From: Betaproteobacteria bacterium | GTDB taxonomy: Bacteria; Pseudomonadota; Gammaproteobacteria; Burkholderiales; Burkholderiaceae_A | Direction: 5' to 3' | Assembly (NCBI GenBank): GCA_028139135.1 | Contig: JAOINB010000003.1 | Span: forward strand, 29,811 to 93,810 | DNA: 64,000 bases | The notes under the pieces: generated by a model | Seen by the model: the letters and a program-made list of their open reading frames with translations, nothing else | Told to the model about the DNA's origin: nothing | Databases searched by the model: none | Made by a program: the position numbers and the translations under genes | Part shown: positions 18,828 through 28,730 of the stretch, one piece after another | Numbering within the stretch: position 1 is the stretch's first letter | How the letters are laid out: each line of letters opens with the position of its first letter

Positions 18828-20021
18828 TTATCTCACCAACAATCCTGGAGGCGGCTCATTATTTCTCCAATATTCCTGCGCTGCCGCCACTCCACTGCCT
18901 GGAGTTACTTTAACTCCATTATCCAACATGGACATTTCGGCTCCAGATATACCTGCACATAAATGTACTTCATTCATGTCACCCAAATGCCCTATTCGGA
19001 AAAGTTTACCAGCAACTTTCGATAGACCCGCTCCCAGGGATACGTTATACCTTTTGAAAGCATGCAGAATTATGTCGGCTCCATTAGCCCCATCCGGTAA
19101 CATGACTGCAGTTACCGTATCAGAGTACCATTTTGGCTCTTTGGCACAAAGTTTGAGATTCCAACCATTAAAGACAGCTGCTCGAGCCCCTTCCGCCAGA
19201 TAGTGGTGTCGAGCAATGATATTATCCAACCCCTCCTCTTCAATAACCGCCAAAGCTTCCCTAAGTCCATAAAAAAGAGGAAGCGCCGGAGTATATGGAA
19301 AATAACCAGTCTTGTTGGCGTTAAGCATGATATCTAAGTCGAAATAGTCCCGTTTGAGACCTGCACTCGATGTTAGTCCAAGCGCCTTTTGACTCACACA
19401 TAGAATTCCGAGGCCGGCAGGGAGCATAAGGCCTTTCTGGGAACCAGTGACGCACATATCAACTTTCCAATCGTCAAAACGAAAATCTACAGATGCCAAC
19501 GCGCTAACGCTGTCTACAAATAAAAGGGCCGGGTGACCAACTTTATCCAAAACTTTTCTAACTCCACCTATATCGGAAGTAACACCAGTAGCCGTTTCAT
19601 TTTGGCATGCTAATACCGCTTTGATTTCGTGATTTGTATCTTCAGAAAGCACTTTTTCGTATTCATCAAGAGGCACTCCTGTACCCCATTCACAATCAAT
19701 CTCATGGACTTCCAGTCCGTGATTTTTGCACATCTCTATCCAGAGATGACTGAATTGCCCGAAACGCGAGGCTAAAACTTTATCGCCAGGAGATAAAGTA
19801 TTTGCAATAGCTGCTTCCCAGCAACCTGAGCCGGATGAAGGAAAAATGAATGGAACCCCTTTTTCAGTCCTAAAAACTCTCTTCAGCCCCGGTAAAAGTG
19901 ATTCATATAACCTCGGAAAAATGGGCGAACGATGGTCCTCCATTGATATCATCATAGCCCTTTGAATTCTGTCGGGTAAATTAGTGGGACCAGGGACAAA
20001 CAAAAAATTACGTCCAGCCAA
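18828..20021 (-). CDS. sgaA: Serine--glyoxylate aminotransferase
   Basis: SgaA transfers the amino group of serine to glyoxylate, giving hydroxypyruvate and glycine. The 397-residue class V aminotransferase has an N-terminal FVPGPTNLPDRIQRAM, the PLP-binding VTGSQKGLMLPAGLG (lysine near residue 198) and the SGSGCWEAAI phosphate-binding loop. The start is TTG at 20021 with AAGGAG 7 bases upstream. Some family members act as alanine- or aspartate-glyoxylate aminotransferases; the hprA and glyA neighbours support serine as donor. Confidence 0.95.
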   Translation of the reverse strand: MAGRNFLFVPGPTNLPDRIQRAMMISMEDHRSPIFPRLYESLLPGLKRVFRTEKGVPFIFPSSGSGCWEAAIANTLSPGDKVLASRFGQFSHLWIEMCKNHGLEVHEIDCEWGTGVPLDEYEKVLSEDTNHEIKAVLACQNETATGVTSDIGGVRKVLDKVGHPALLFVDSVSALASVDFRFDDWKVDMCVTGSQKGLMLPAGLGILCVSQKALGLTSSAGLKRDYFDLDIMLNANKTGYFPYTPALPLFYGLREALAVIEEEGLDNIIARHHYLAEGARAAVFNGWNLKLCAKEPKWYSDTVTAVMLPDGANGADIILHAFKRYNVSLGAGLSKVAGKLFRIGHLGDMNEVHLCAGISGAEMSMLDNGVKVTPGSGVAAAQEYWRNNEPPPGLLVR

Positions 20022-20085
20022 AACTTTTCTCCTTAAAAAATTGATAAATTAGGCTCGACCAATACGGGTCGAATAGCGAAAGCGA

Positions 20086-21369
20086 TTATTTCGCGTAAAC
20101 CGGAAATTTCTCCGTAAGATTTCCAACCGATTTTCTTACTGATTCTAAAACTTCCTCGCTTCCAGGAGCATCTAAAAGGTCCGCTATTAAGTTTGCTAGA
20201 GTCTTCGATTCCTCCTCTTTGAACCCCCTCGTTGTCATCGCAGGTGAGCCAATACGTATACCCGATGTTACAAATGGTTTCTCGGGATCATTAGGAATAG
20301 CATTCTTATTCACTGTGATATGAGCCTTGCCTAATAATTCTTCCGCAGCCTTTCCTGTTATATTTTTCGCTCGCAGATCGACAAGTATGACGTGACTCTC
20401 TGTCTTGCCTGAAACTATTCTCAGGCCTCTGTTCACAAGTGTTTCTGCCATTTGAGAAGCGTTACGCTTTACCTGCTCCTGATAAATTCTAAACTCCGGT
20501 TTCAAAGCCTCTCCAAAAGCCGCAGCTTTCGCAGCGATTACGTGCATTAGAGGCCCTCCCTGAATACCTGGGAATATCAACGAATTTAGCTTCTTCGCGT
20601 GTTCTTCTTGCGATAATATAATGCCACCTCTTGGACCCCTCAAAGTTTTGTGCGTGGTGCTGGTGACAAAATCAGCAATTCCTACCGGACTAGGGTAAAC
20701 CCCAGCCGCAATTAGTCCAGAATAGTGAGCCATATCCACGAGGAAGTAGGCATCAATTTTGTCGGCAATCTCTCTAAACTTTCTCCAATCAATCTCTAGC
20801 GAATAAGCAGAGGCACCCGCAATAATCATTTTTGGCTTGTGCTCTAGAGCAAGCTTTTCCACCTGGTCATAATCGATAGTTTCATCCTCAGCTCTTAATC
20901 CGTATTGAATAGCGTTGAAGACTTTACCTGAAAGGTTTACCGAAGCCCCGTGGGTCAAGTGCCCCCCGTCAGCTAATGACATACCTAAGATAGTATCGCC
21001 AGGTTTTAAATATGCGAAAAATACCGCCTGGTTAGCTTGTGAGCCAGAGTGCGGCTGAACGTTAGCATACTCAGCGTTGTAAAGCTTCTTTAATCTCGAA
21101 ATAGCTAACTCTTCAGCAACGTCCACAAACTCACAACCACCGTAATATCTTTTTGCAGGATAGCCTTCAGCGTACTTATTGGTCATAACAGAGCCCTGCG
21201 CCTGCATTACAACTGGGCTCGTATAGTTTTCGGATGCGATTAGCTCGATATGTTGTTCTTGACGATGTACTTCGTCAGTCATTGCTTTCCATAGCTCAGG
21301 GTCGCTCGATTCCATTGACATAGCGTTTGGGAAAGCGCACAACTGAATTTCGGGTGGTTGCTTTGTCAT
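20086..21369 (-). CDS. glyA: Serine hydroxymethyltransferase
   Basis: GlyA interconverts glycine plus methylene-H4F and serine, the C1 entry step of the serine cycle and the main C1 source elsewhere. The 427-residue protein has [28 protein letters not shown], the PLP lysine motif [16 protein letters not shown] and [14 protein letters not shown]. The N-terminus is about ten residues longer than E. coli GlyA. GGAG lies ahead of the ATG. It is the first gene of the C1 operon, and 64 bases separate it from sgaA. No glycine riboswitch is evident in the 89 bases upstream. Confidence 0.97.
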   Translation of the reverse strand: MTKQPPEIQLCAFPNAMSMESSDPELWKAMTDEVHRQEQHIELIASENYTSPVVMQAQGSVMTNKYAEGYPAKRYYGGCEFVDVAEELAISRLKKLYNAEYANVQPHSGSQANQAVFFAYLKPGDTILGMSLADGGHLTHGASVNLSGKVFNAIQYGLRAEDETIDYDQVEKLALEHKPKMIIAGASAYSLEIDWRKFREIADKIDAYFLVDMAHYSGLIAAGVYPSPVGIADFVTSTTHKTLRGPRGGIILSQEEHAKKLNSLIFPGIQGGPLMHVIAAKAAAFGEALKPEFRIYQEQVKRNASQMAETLVNRGLRIVSGKTESHVILVDLRAKNITGKAAEELLGKAHITVNKNAIPNDPEKPFVTSGIRIGSPAMTTRGFKEEESKTLANLIADLLDAPGSEEVLESVRKSVGNLTEKFPVYAK

Positions 21370-21458
21370 AAAAACTCCAGTCTGGCAAAAATTAAATAAT
21401 GAATCCGAAATAATAACCTGATGGCGATTTTACATCAATACATTTACTCCTTTTTAAC

Positions 21459-23312
21459 TCAATTTTGATTATTCTGGGTCTGTAATCTAACCTTAAAAAG
21501 GCCTCTTAATGCATTACAAAGATAAATTTCTGCACCCGCATTTACATCACTCTTCTTTATTACCTCTTCTCTAATCAAAATACCTCTGGAATTAAGTAGC
21601 TCGGCTCTCATAATACCCGGCAAGAGACCACATTCTAATGGCGGCGTTAACATCACTCCTTTTTTCTTAATGAAGAAGTTACTTCTGCCTCCCTCGGTAA
21701 CCTCGTTTTTTTCATTTACAAAAATCGCATCAAATCCTCCATTTTTCTCCGCTTCTGTGTACGCTAAGTCATAACTAGCCCTTAAATTTGTCTTATGCCT
21801 AAGAAGCGGATCGTTACTATTAGTCACACCGGCGGTTTTCCCAATCAAATCGTTTGCCCAGAAAACGACACTGTTTTCTATGATATCCTCGAGCCTACCG
21901 TGCTTAATATTCAATTCTCCAGTAGCCGATAAAGCCACTCTAATCTTCCACAAGCCAATATTCAGGTCTTTAGTATTGCAAATATATTCCTGCACAAGGA
22001 ATTCAATTTCGTCCAGATTGTAAGGAATCCCCAAATTTTCAGCCGACTGGCTGAGCCTATTGAAATGCGCTTCTTGTCTTAAAACAATATTATCCTTTAA
22101 AAGCATTGATTCAAAAACTCCGACCGCACTAGGAAGCTTTACAAAAAAATCCGATTTGAGGAGGCACTCATTCCACTCTGTTTGACTGTCTGAGTCAATA
22201 GTTACGCCCGAACCCACCCCGAAAGAGAAATTATTTTTGCTATCGATTTCCAATGTCCTAATCGCAACATTTAAGGTAAAGTCTGCAAAACTTTTGTTGC
22301 CCGATGCAGTGGCATCAAACCAGCCCAATGAGCCGCAATAAATACCCCGGCCACTATGTTCCAATTCAGAAATTATTCCCATGGTTGATTTTTTTGGCGC
22401 ACCAGTAATCGAACCGCAAGGGAAAGTGGCTCTAAGCAACTCAGTTATTGTTATATCAGGTGAAATTTCACTTGTGACGGAAGAGGTCATTTGCAAAATA
22501 TCACCAACATTTTCCACTTCGAAAAGCTGCGGTGTTTTTACGCTACCCACTTTGCTTATTCGAGACAAATCGTTTCTCAGCAGGTCAACGACCATAACAT
22601 TTTCAGCACAATTTTTCTTATCGTTCTTCAAATCCTGAGCAGAGTATTCTCTCGAAGATAGAGTACCCTTCATCGGTTTAGTTAGGATATTTGTTCCCGT
22701 TTTTGATAGAAACAGTTCAGGCGAAAAAGATAATATCCTACTTCCCTCCCAGCAAATAAGCGCTCCATAGCGACAATGTTGTCTCTGCCTAAGTCTCTTG
22801 TACAAGCCGATTGTTGAACCATAGGTTTTGCCGGTTACATTGAATGTATAATTCACCTGGTATGTTTCACCCTCTCGGATCTGGCTGTGAATACTATCTA
22901 TGTTTTCGCAAAAAGTTTTTTGATCGATCTCAAACTTTACGTCAACAATTCCACCATCAATTTCCACTTGCTGTCTTCTTTCCATATCGAGCCTAGATTC
23001 AATCCATTCGTTTACCTCTCCAGCACTTAATTTCTTATACTCCTTAAAAAACCACGCTCGAATTAATGGAGAATTCAATAAACTAGCTTTAGGAGGAAGG
23101 CCTTGAAAAGCCAGTCCTAAATTATAGGAAAAGCAACAAACCGCATGAATACCGCTCTCCAGTCTTCTCTGAATATGTTCTAAAGACTTTTCAATCTCTT
23201 TTGGTTCGTAAACTTCTATGAAACCAATATTAGATTCATACAATCGAGACTTAGGATTTTTAATGGTGCTGGACACATCGTCCAAAAGAATTACGTTTTG
23301 ATCAAAAATCAT
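21459..23312 (-). CDS. pabBC: PabB-PabC fusion: aminodeoxychorismate synthase I / lyase
   Basis: A bifunctional 617-residue protein. Residues 1-380 are a chorismate-binding domain (KPMKGTLSSREYS, NVMVVDLLRNDLSRI, ATFPCGSITGAPKKSTM, FGVGSGVTIDSDS). Residues 390-617 are a class IV aminotransferase-fold lyase (GVFESMLLKDN, EVTEGGRSNFFIKK, LLPGIMRAELL). Together they convert chorismate to 4-aminobenzoate with ammonia from a PabA/TrpG subunit. The folate product ties in with the C1 operon next door, though they are separated by 89 bases. Such fusions are common in betaproteobacteria. Confidence 0.92.
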   Translation of the reverse strand: MIFDQNVILLDDVSSTIKNPKSRLYESNIGFIEVYEPKEIEKSLEHIQRRLESGIHAVCCFSYNLGLAFQGLPPKASLLNSPLIRAWFFKEYKKLSAGEVNEWIESRLDMERRQQVEIDGGIVDVKFEIDQKTFCENIDSIHSQIREGETYQVNYTFNVTGKTYGSTIGLYKRLRQRQHCRYGALICWEGSRILSFSPELFLSKTGTNILTKPMKGTLSSREYSAQDLKNDKKNCAENVMVVDLLRNDLSRISKVGSVKTPQLFEVENVGDILQMTSSVTSEISPDITITELLRATFPCGSITGAPKKSTMGIISELEHSGRGIYCGSLGWFDATASGNKSFADFTLNVAIRTLEIDSKNNFSFGVGSGVTIDSDSQTEWNECLLKSDFFVKLPSAVGVFESMLLKDNIVLRQEAHFNRLSQSAENLGIPYNLDEIEFLVQEYICNTKDLNIGLWKIRVALSATGELNIKHGRLEDIIENSVVFWANDLIGKTAGVTNSNDPLLRHKTNLRASYDLAYTEAEKNGGFDAIFVNEKNEVTEGGRSNFFIKKKGVMLTPPLECGLLPGIMRAELLNSRGILIREEVIKKSDVNAGAEIYLCNALRGLFKVRLQTQNNQN

Positions 23313-23344
23313 TGTGCACTTTGGTAATAAAACTGTATAAAGTA

Positions 23345-23695
23345 CTATTTTAGTGGCTTATTGTCCCCATCAACTTTTATGATATTAGGCTTATAGGTCC
23401 TTAATTCATCTGAAGTGAGTAAGACGTAGCTACAGACAATCAAAAGGTCGCCTGCCATCGCCTTTCGAGCTGCAGCACCATTTAACGCAACAACACCGGA
23501 CCCTGCTTTAGACGCTATCGCATATGTTTCGAACCTTTCACCAGTGTTGATATTATAAATTTCAACCTTTTCAAACTCATGGATTCCTGCTAGTTCGAGC
23601 AAGGAACTGTCTATTGCAACTGAGCCTTCATAGTGCAAATCATTACCCGTAACAGTGACCCTATGAAGTTTTCCTTTTAAAATCACATTTAGCAT
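23345..23695 (-). CDS. panD: Aspartate 1-decarboxylase
   Basis: PanD makes beta-alanine for pantothenate from aspartate using a self-generated pyruvoyl group. The 116-residue proenzyme has the cleavage site HYEGSVAID, with Gly24-Ser25 as the autoprocessing point, the KIHR-like GKLHRVTVTG start and the conserved NGAAARKAMAGDLLIVCSY. It lies 32 bases upstream of pabBC on the same strand and diverges from pgi across 70 bases. Confidence 0.97.
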   Translation of the reverse strand: MLNVILKGKLHRVTVTGNDLHYEGSVAIDSSLLELAGIHEFEKVEIYNINTGERFETYAIASKAGSGVVALNGAAARKAMAGDLLIVCSYVLLTSDELRTYKPNIIKVDGDNKPLK

Positions 23696-23765
23696 TTTTT
23701 TTGTAAATATTCTGTGTTAGCGTTCCTTTTAAAAGTACCACAAACTGCAACAATCGAGATAAAAA

Positions 23766-25262
23766 TTGAAAAAAGATATGAAGACCAACGAACTAGTCCT
23801 TGCAGATATGGCTGAAAAGGCTTCAGAAATAATCAAAAAACTTAAAAGATACGAAGTGAATACGCTCATTCCCAACAATGAGCAACGCATTGAATTTGAT
23901 GGTATCTCTTTTGATTACAGTCGACAACTTATCGACAAAGAATTATTAACTAGTTTCACCAAACTTGATCAAATTAAAAATTTAAAAAAAAGAGTAAGGA
24001 ACCTATTTTCAGGAAAAGAAAAGGCTTTACACACTCTTTTTCGTCGAGGAGTCGGTACCATTAATGAAAATACTGACATCTCTAAACAAATAGAGAAACA
24101 ATCTCTTATGGTTCAAGAATTGTGTGAGAAATTAGAAAAAGGAGAAAAAACAGGTTGGAAAAATGATCGTTTTGAGAATGTAATTTTTCTGGGGCTCGGC
24201 GGGTCAATGATACCCCAGAAATTCGTACACAAAGCGTTGAAAAATAAGTACCAAACTTCGAGATTAAAATTTGGTTTCTTCTCTAATCCGGATGGTCTCG
24301 ATTTGTATGAACATCTGATGAGTTGTAAAGCCGGAACCACGTTTTTTGTTATACAGAGTAAATCTTTGGAAACCCCCGAGCTTTTCTTTCTCTTCGATTA
24401 TGCAAAAAAATGGTTACACGATCACGGATGTGGAAAAGGAGATGTTTTCTCCCATTTTTCTGTCGTGACCAGCAATTCACAAATCGCTAAAGCAAAAGGT
24501 TTTATAAGTGACCATATTTTTGAAATCCCAAAAAAATTAGGTGGGCGCTTTTCAATTTGGTCTGCTATGGGTCTATCTCTTGCCCTAATGGCTGGTAAGG
24601 AGAATTTTGACAGTTTCCGGCTAGGAGCAAGAAACATGGACAAGCATTTTCATGACGCAAAAATTCTTGAAAATATGCCAATAATCATGGCTTTAATCTC
24701 AATTTGGAACAAAACCTTTTTGAGTTTCCCTACACAATTAGTAGTAAATTATTCTGCATTACTTGACAATCTCGTTCCTTATTTGCAACAACTCGAAATG
24801 GAGTCGCTTGGGAAATCAATTAATAAAGATGGCATTAGAGTATCCCATCCTACCTCTAGCATCATTTGGGGTGGTTCAGGATTTGACGCCCAACATGCAT
24901 ACTTCCAACTTTTACATCAAGGTACCGATATCGTTCCTACTACCTTTTTTGAAGTTCTTGAAGATGAACCTGAGACGAACAATCTATCCGTTTCATCTTA
25001 CACGAAAGAAAATATCCGAGCACAGGCGGACGCTCTCGCTGTGGGATCTCCCTTGAATGGTTTTGATGGAAACAGACCGAGCTCAATAATTAGTATTCAG
25101 GGTGTTTCCCCATACAATTTAGGGGCACTCATGGCATTGATGGAACACAAGGTATTCGTGCAAAGTATATTTTGGAATCTAAACTGTTTTGACCAGCCCG
25201 GAGTTGAATTAGGTAAGCAACTTTTATCATCAAAAACTAGCAACGTCAGCGAGGAAATTTAA
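23766..25262 (+). CDS. pgi: Glucose-6-phosphate isomerase
   Basis: Pgi interconverts glucose 6-phosphate and fructose 6-phosphate. The 498-residue protein shows the family blocks in divergent form: FLGLGGSMIP, QSKSLETPE, LGGRFSIWSAMGL, QLEMESLGKS, GGSGFDAQHAYFQLLHQGTD and a C-terminal FDQPGVELGK. It is about 50 residues shorter than E. coli Pgi. The start may be TTG 23766 (GAG 7 bases upstream) or ATG 23778. Its 3' end overlaps the convergent ubiJ by 17 bases. Confidence 0.93.
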   Translation: MKKDMKTNELVLADMAEKASEIIKKLKRYEVNTLIPNNEQRIEFDGISFDYSRQLIDKELLTSFTKLDQIKNLKKRVRNLFSGKEKALHTLFRRGVGTINENTDISKQIEKQSLMVQELCEKLEKGEKTGWKNDRFENVIFLGLGGSMIPQKFVHKALKNKYQTSRLKFGFFSNPDGLDLYEHLMSCKAGTTFFVIQSKSLETPELFFLFDYAKKWLHDHGCGKGDVFSHFSVVTSNSQIAKAKGFISDHIFEIPKKLGGRFSIWSAMGLSLALMAGKENFDSFRLGARNMDKHFHDAKILENMPIIMALISIWNKTFLSFPTQLVVNYSALLDNLVPYLQQLEMESLGKSINKDGIRVSHPTSSIIWGGSGFDAQHAYFQLLHQGTDIVPTTFFEVLEDEPETNNLSVSSYTKENIRAQADALAVGSPLNGFDGNRPSSIISIQGVSPYNLGALMALMEHKVFVQSIFWNLNCFDQPGVELGKQLLSSKTSNVSEEI

Positions 25263-25827
25263 GTTCTTTTTCTATATTTTTCAACCGCTGCATTAGTTCA
25301 TTCAAGGTTCGACTTTGTTGGTCAAAATCTTTTTTCCTAACTATGAAATCACTAAAAAACCAGTCAGTGCCTTTCGTTAAGTTTTCTTTAAAAATATTAA
25401 TGTTATTATATTTTCTAGTGATTCTATCGACTAACCCCTCTACTATATCACCGACAGTCTGAATATCATCAACGTCGCCCTCGATTTTCAGACCCTGCCC
25501 AAACAAAGATGAGCGGCCAGATGCGGTTTTATCAGGCGATAAAAAACCAGAAGCTAGCTTTTGCATCCGCGATACCATAAATTTTTTCGTAATAACAATC
25601 CTTAAAACGCCTTCGCTTTCTTCAATTTCTTTGTCAGTAATAACTATGTCATCAACGAGACCATCAGAACCAATCTCTATGTCAAACAATACTAAAGTTG
25701 GTAAAATATCTTGCATTGAGACAATTATTTTTTTCCCGGAAAGCGTCTTAGTTTGCGACAGAAATAGTTCGTCATTTTCAAGCTGTCGATTAATAAAATC
25801 TCTCACTACGAAGCGAAAACCATTCAT
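25246..25827 (-). CDS. ubiJ: Ubiquinone biosynthesis accessory factor UbiJ (SCP2-like)
   Basis: A 193-residue protein best explained as UbiJ, a lipid-binding scaffold of the soluble ubiquinone complex. Supporting features are the N-terminal start MNGFRFVVRDFINRQL, an SCP2-like central region including GDVDDIQTVGDIVEGLVDRI, and a C-terminal coiled-coil-like segment (FVRKKD to NIEKELKF). Its place after ubiE and the Tim44-like gene matches the DUF971-ubiE-Tim44-ubiJ-ubiB order in betaproteobacteria. Sequence alone is not strongly diagnostic. UbiB does not follow here; pgi is convergent and overlapping. Confidence 0.72.
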   Translation of the reverse strand: MNGFRFVVRDFINRQLENDELFLSQTKTLSGKKIIVSMQDILPTLVLFDIEIGSDGLVDDIVITDKEIEESEGVLRIVITKKFMVSRMQKLASGFLSPDKTASGRSSLFGQGLKIEGDVDDIQTVGDIVEGLVDRITRKYNNINIFKENLTKGTDWFFSDFIVRKKDFDQQSRTLNELMQRLKNIEKELKFPR

Positions 25828-25839
25828 TTTTATTAATCC

Positions 25840-26736
25840 TCAATCCAGTTGCTTATCCTGAAAAATACCTGCCAACAACCAACCCTGATTTGGGTTATTT
25901 GTTTTTTGTAAAGTCCATACCTCATTAAATTTTATAGGTAAAGAATCCGAATCTCTCATAAGACCATTAAATCTTATGTAAACTTCGGAAACAGTCACTC
26001 CTGACTGCTTTTTGATAGAGTTGTTACCCTCAAGATAAGCATTTAACTCTACCACGGATAGATTAGAGTACACCCTATCCTCCTCCCTAAATTCTTTAGA
26101 CAAATGCTCCATGAGGCCCTCAGTACAAAAGTTTTCTAACTTAGCTAAATCGCCAGATGACCAATGCTTTTGGAGCTCAATAAATTTTGATTTAGCAACC
26201 TCCAAAAATTTCTCTTTTTCCGGGATTTCCCACTCGAAGTTTGCATCTGAGTACTGCTCTTTCTCACTAACCCCTGCCGTTGTAGTCTCCAGCCTTTCCT
26301 CGATACGAGTTTGAGGAAACTTCTCCGGAGAACCACCCGCCAGTGCCATTCTTGCCAACCCTTTTGAAAAAAAAACTCGAAAAGCAAGGAAACAAAGAAA
26401 ACAAATACCGAGAATAACTAGAAGGCCCATCAACTCTCCACCAATCCCAAGGTAAGATGCTAAAGCCGCAAGTCCTAGTCCAGCCGCTAAACCCCCCAAC
26501 ATCCCCATACCTCCCCTGTTCGACGCTACGGAATTTGGAGAATTTTTAGGACTGACCTTCTCAGCTGGTTTCTGCGGGGTAGTAGCTTGACGCTTAATAG
26601 GAGGCATTTTCCCAAAGGAGCGACCACCTCCCATCCGACGAGCTTCCGATGATTCAAGAGCTAATAAGCTGAAAAAAGAGATCAGAAAGAAACTTACGAA
26701 AAATTTATTTGGTTTATTTAATGTTAACCCAGCCAT
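25840..26736 (-). CDS. Tim44-like domain membrane protein
   Basis: A 298-residue protein with a signal-anchor (FFVSFFLISFFSLLALESSEA), a glycine- and methionine-rich linker (GGMGMLGGLAAGLGLAALA), a second hydrophobic stretch (MGLLVILGICFLCFLAFRVFF) and a C-terminal Tim44-like domain of about 130 residues ending NQGWLLAGIFQDKQLD. Homologues in betaproteobacteria sit between ubiE and ubiJ as here. The role is unknown; a link to membrane protein or quinone biosynthesis is guessed only from position. Confidence 0.85.
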   Translation of the reverse strand: MAGLTLNKPNKFFVSFFLISFFSLLALESSEARRMGGGRSFGKMPPIKRQATTPQKPAEKVSPKNSPNSVASNRGGMGMLGGLAAGLGLAALASYLGIGGELMGLLVILGICFLCFLAFRVFFSKGLARMALAGGSPEKFPQTRIEERLETTTAGVSEKEQYSDANFEWEIPEKEKFLEVAKSKFIELQKHWSSGDLAKLENFCTEGLMEHLSKEFREEDRVYSNLSVVELNAYLEGNNSIKKQSGVTVSEVYIRFNGLMRDSDSLPIKFNEVWTLQKTNNPNQGWLLAGIFQDKQLD

Positions 26737-26762
26737 ACTAACTCCCTTTTGAAAATTAACCT

Positions 26763-27542
26763 TTATTTCGTAACCTGATGAACTGTTACACCCCCCGGGA
26801 ACAACGGCTGAAATCTCACTGACGAGAACCCAACACTTTTTAATAATTCTGATATCTGATTAGGTCCCGGATACTCCCTAATAGACTCAACCAAATAGCT
26901 ATAAGGACCACTCTTGCCGGCTGTTAGTTCACCTAATTTCGGTAGGATACTATAGGAATACCAATCGTAGACTTTTTTTATCGGATTATCTTCTGACATC
27001 TGCGAAAATTCCAAAATAATAGCTTTTCCGCCTGGACGTAACACCCTTTTGAACTCTTTTAACGCCCTTTTTTTTTCTGTAATGTTTCTTAACCCAAACC
27101 CAATACTTAACTTATCAAAAGAATCATCCATAAAAGGGAGGCTTTCTGCATTTGCTTTAACCAGTGGTATGAGCCTACCTTCATCAAGACACCGATTTCT
27201 TCCATGTTCCAACATTCTGTCATTGATATCACACATAACTACAGTGCCAGCTGGTTTAACTAACTCAGTAGCTTTGATAGCCAGGTCACCCGAACCGCTT
27301 GCAACATCTAATAAGGTTTCCCCGCTTCTCAGATTTAATAACCAAATGGTGTATTTTTTCCATATTCTGTGAAACCCCAACGAGGCGATGTCATTAAAAA
27401 GATCATAAGTTTCAGAGACCTCTGAGAACACTTCCCGGACAAGTCCGCTTTTTTCACCCTGCTTGACCCGAGTATGACCAAAATCTACAGTATTATTATC
27501 TTCCTTCAAGGCTATTTCGATTCTTGATTCATGTTGCTCCAA
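26763..27542 (-). CDS. ubiE: Ubiquinone/menaquinone C-methyltransferase
   Basis: UbiE methylates carbon 2 of demethoxy-ubiquinol (and demethylmenaquinol) with SAM. The 259-residue protein has VREVFSEVSETYDLFNDIAS, LLDVASGSGDLAIKA (SAM motif I), LPFMDDSFDKLSIGFGLRN and a C-terminal FPGGVTVHQVTK. It overlaps the upstream DUF971 gene by 31 bases, so its N-terminal extension before HTRVKQGEKSG may be shorter in reality. It leads into the Tim44-like and ubiJ genes. Confidence 0.96.
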   Translation of the reverse strand: MEQHESRIEIALKEDNNTVDFGHTRVKQGEKSGLVREVFSEVSETYDLFNDIASLGFHRIWKKYTIWLLNLRSGETLLDVASGSGDLAIKATELVKPAGTVVMCDINDRMLEHGRNRCLDEGRLIPLVKANAESLPFMDDSFDKLSIGFGLRNITEKKRALKEFKRVLRPGGKAIILEFSQMSEDNPIKKVYDWYSYSILPKLGELTAGKSGPYSYLVESIREYPGPNQISELLKSVGFSSVRFQPLFPGGVTVHQVTK

Positions 27543-27931
27543 CCATTAGTGCAACTTTTGTAATTTACTGCATCTACTTTACCACTGGTTTCGTCAATAT
27601 ACCTCGCCCACAAATCTTTTTTATTCACAGCTAACCATCGCAAATATTTCCAAGAGTAAATACCAGTATCATGCCCATCCGAAAATACAATTTTAATCGC
27701 ATAATTGCCGACAGGCTCAATCTCCACGATCCTAACATTCTCCTTGCCAATCGGATTTACCCTTTGGCCGGGGCCGTGCCCGACAACTTCTGCGGATGGT
27801 GAGAAAACTCTTAAAAATTCGAATGTGAATTTACATTCATTTTTTTCTGAGTATACTAGAGAGAGGTTGCCTGCATTTTCGTCTAAAGTAATGCGATTAG
27901 GCACTGTAGCATCTTCAGTACGTATTAACAT
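27512..27931 (-). CDS. DUF971 (gamma-butyrobetaine hydroxylase-like N-terminal domain) protein
   Basis: A 139-residue protein with the DUF971 fold: LRVFSPSAEVVGHGPGQ, VRIVEIEPVGNYAIKIVFSDGHDTGIYSW and a C-terminal YLRWLA. DUF971 proteins are found as stand-alone units beside ubiE in proteobacteria and have been tied to iron-sulphur handling. The exact role is uncertain. It opens the ubiE operon and diverges from phoB with 27 bases between the two start codons. Confidence 0.88.
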   Translation of the reverse strand: MLIRTEDATVPNRITLDENAGNLSLVYSEKNECKFTFEFLRVFSPSAEVVGHGPGQRVNPIGKENVRIVEIEPVGNYAIKIVFSDGHDTGIYSWKYLRWLAVNKKDLWARYIDETSGKVDAVNYKSCTNGWSNMNQESK

Positions 27932-27958
27932 AAAGGGTTATGAAATCTTAGTTGCAAT

Positions 27959-28669
27959 ATGGTTCAGTGTACTATTTTAACCGTTGAAGATGAACCTGCA
28001 ATTTCAGATATTCTCAGGGTAAATCTAGGTTTTGCTGGGTATGATGTGATAAGTACTAGCAATGTCCTACAGGCGGAAAATTTGATTAAGACAAGCATCC
28101 CAGGCTTAATCATTTTGGATTGGATGCTACCTGGCGCAAGTGGACCAACTTTCGCAAAACGTTTAAGAAATGATAAAAGGACACAAAATATCCCGATAAT
28201 TATGTTGACTGCAAAGGCGTTAGAGGAAAATAAAATTGAAGGACTGAATGCTGGTTGTGACGACTATATTGTAAAACCTTTTTCACCCAAAGAACTGATC
28301 GCTAGGATCCAAGCTGTGCTCAGAAGAAGATTGCCAGAACTTACGGAAGATGTTGTTAGCATTTTTGGACTCTTCCTGTACCCTGCTACCCGAACAGTTA
28401 TAGGTAACACTCAAGAAATTACCCTCGGACCGAAGGAATTTAAACTTTTACATTATTTTATGACTCATACCGACAGAGTACTTTCTAGGATTCACCTTCT
28501 AGACCAAGTTTGGGGAGACCACGTATTTGTGGAAGAAAGAACCGTTGATGTTCATGTCAGGCGTTTGAGAAAAGCATTAACGAGCACGGGTTTTCATAAG
28601 CTGCTTCAGACTGTTAGAGGTGGCGGTTACAAATTTATCAGTGAAAAAACCCACCAGTCCTTTCCATAA
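27959..28669 (+). CDS. phoB: Phosphate regulon response regulator PhoB
   Basis: A 236-residue OmpR-type response regulator. The receiver has the acidic pair EDE near residue 10, phospho-acceptor Asp54 (LIILDWMLPGASG) and lysine in DYIVKPFSPKEL. The winged-helix DNA-binding domain has LGPKEFKLLHYFM, SRIHLLDQVWG and VEERTVDVHVRRLRKAL, all typical of PhoB. It is followed by a PhoR-like kinase. The phosphate transporter genes pst and phoU are not in this window, so the assignment rests on sequence. Confidence 0.93.
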   Translation: MVQCTILTVEDEPAISDILRVNLGFAGYDVISTSNVLQAENLIKTSIPGLIILDWMLPGASGPTFAKRLRNDKRTQNIPIIMLTAKALEENKIEGLNAGCDDYIVKPFSPKELIARIQAVLRRRLPELTEDVVSIFGLFLYPATRTVIGNTQEITLGPKEFKLLHYFMTHTDRVLSRIHLLDQVWGDHVFVEERTVDVHVRRLRKALTSTGFHKLLQTVRGGGYKFISEKTHQSFP

Positions 28670-28730
28670 ATCAAAATTTTAAACTCCAGAAAAATAATTT
28701 TGATCTGGCGCGACTCATATAACACTAAGT

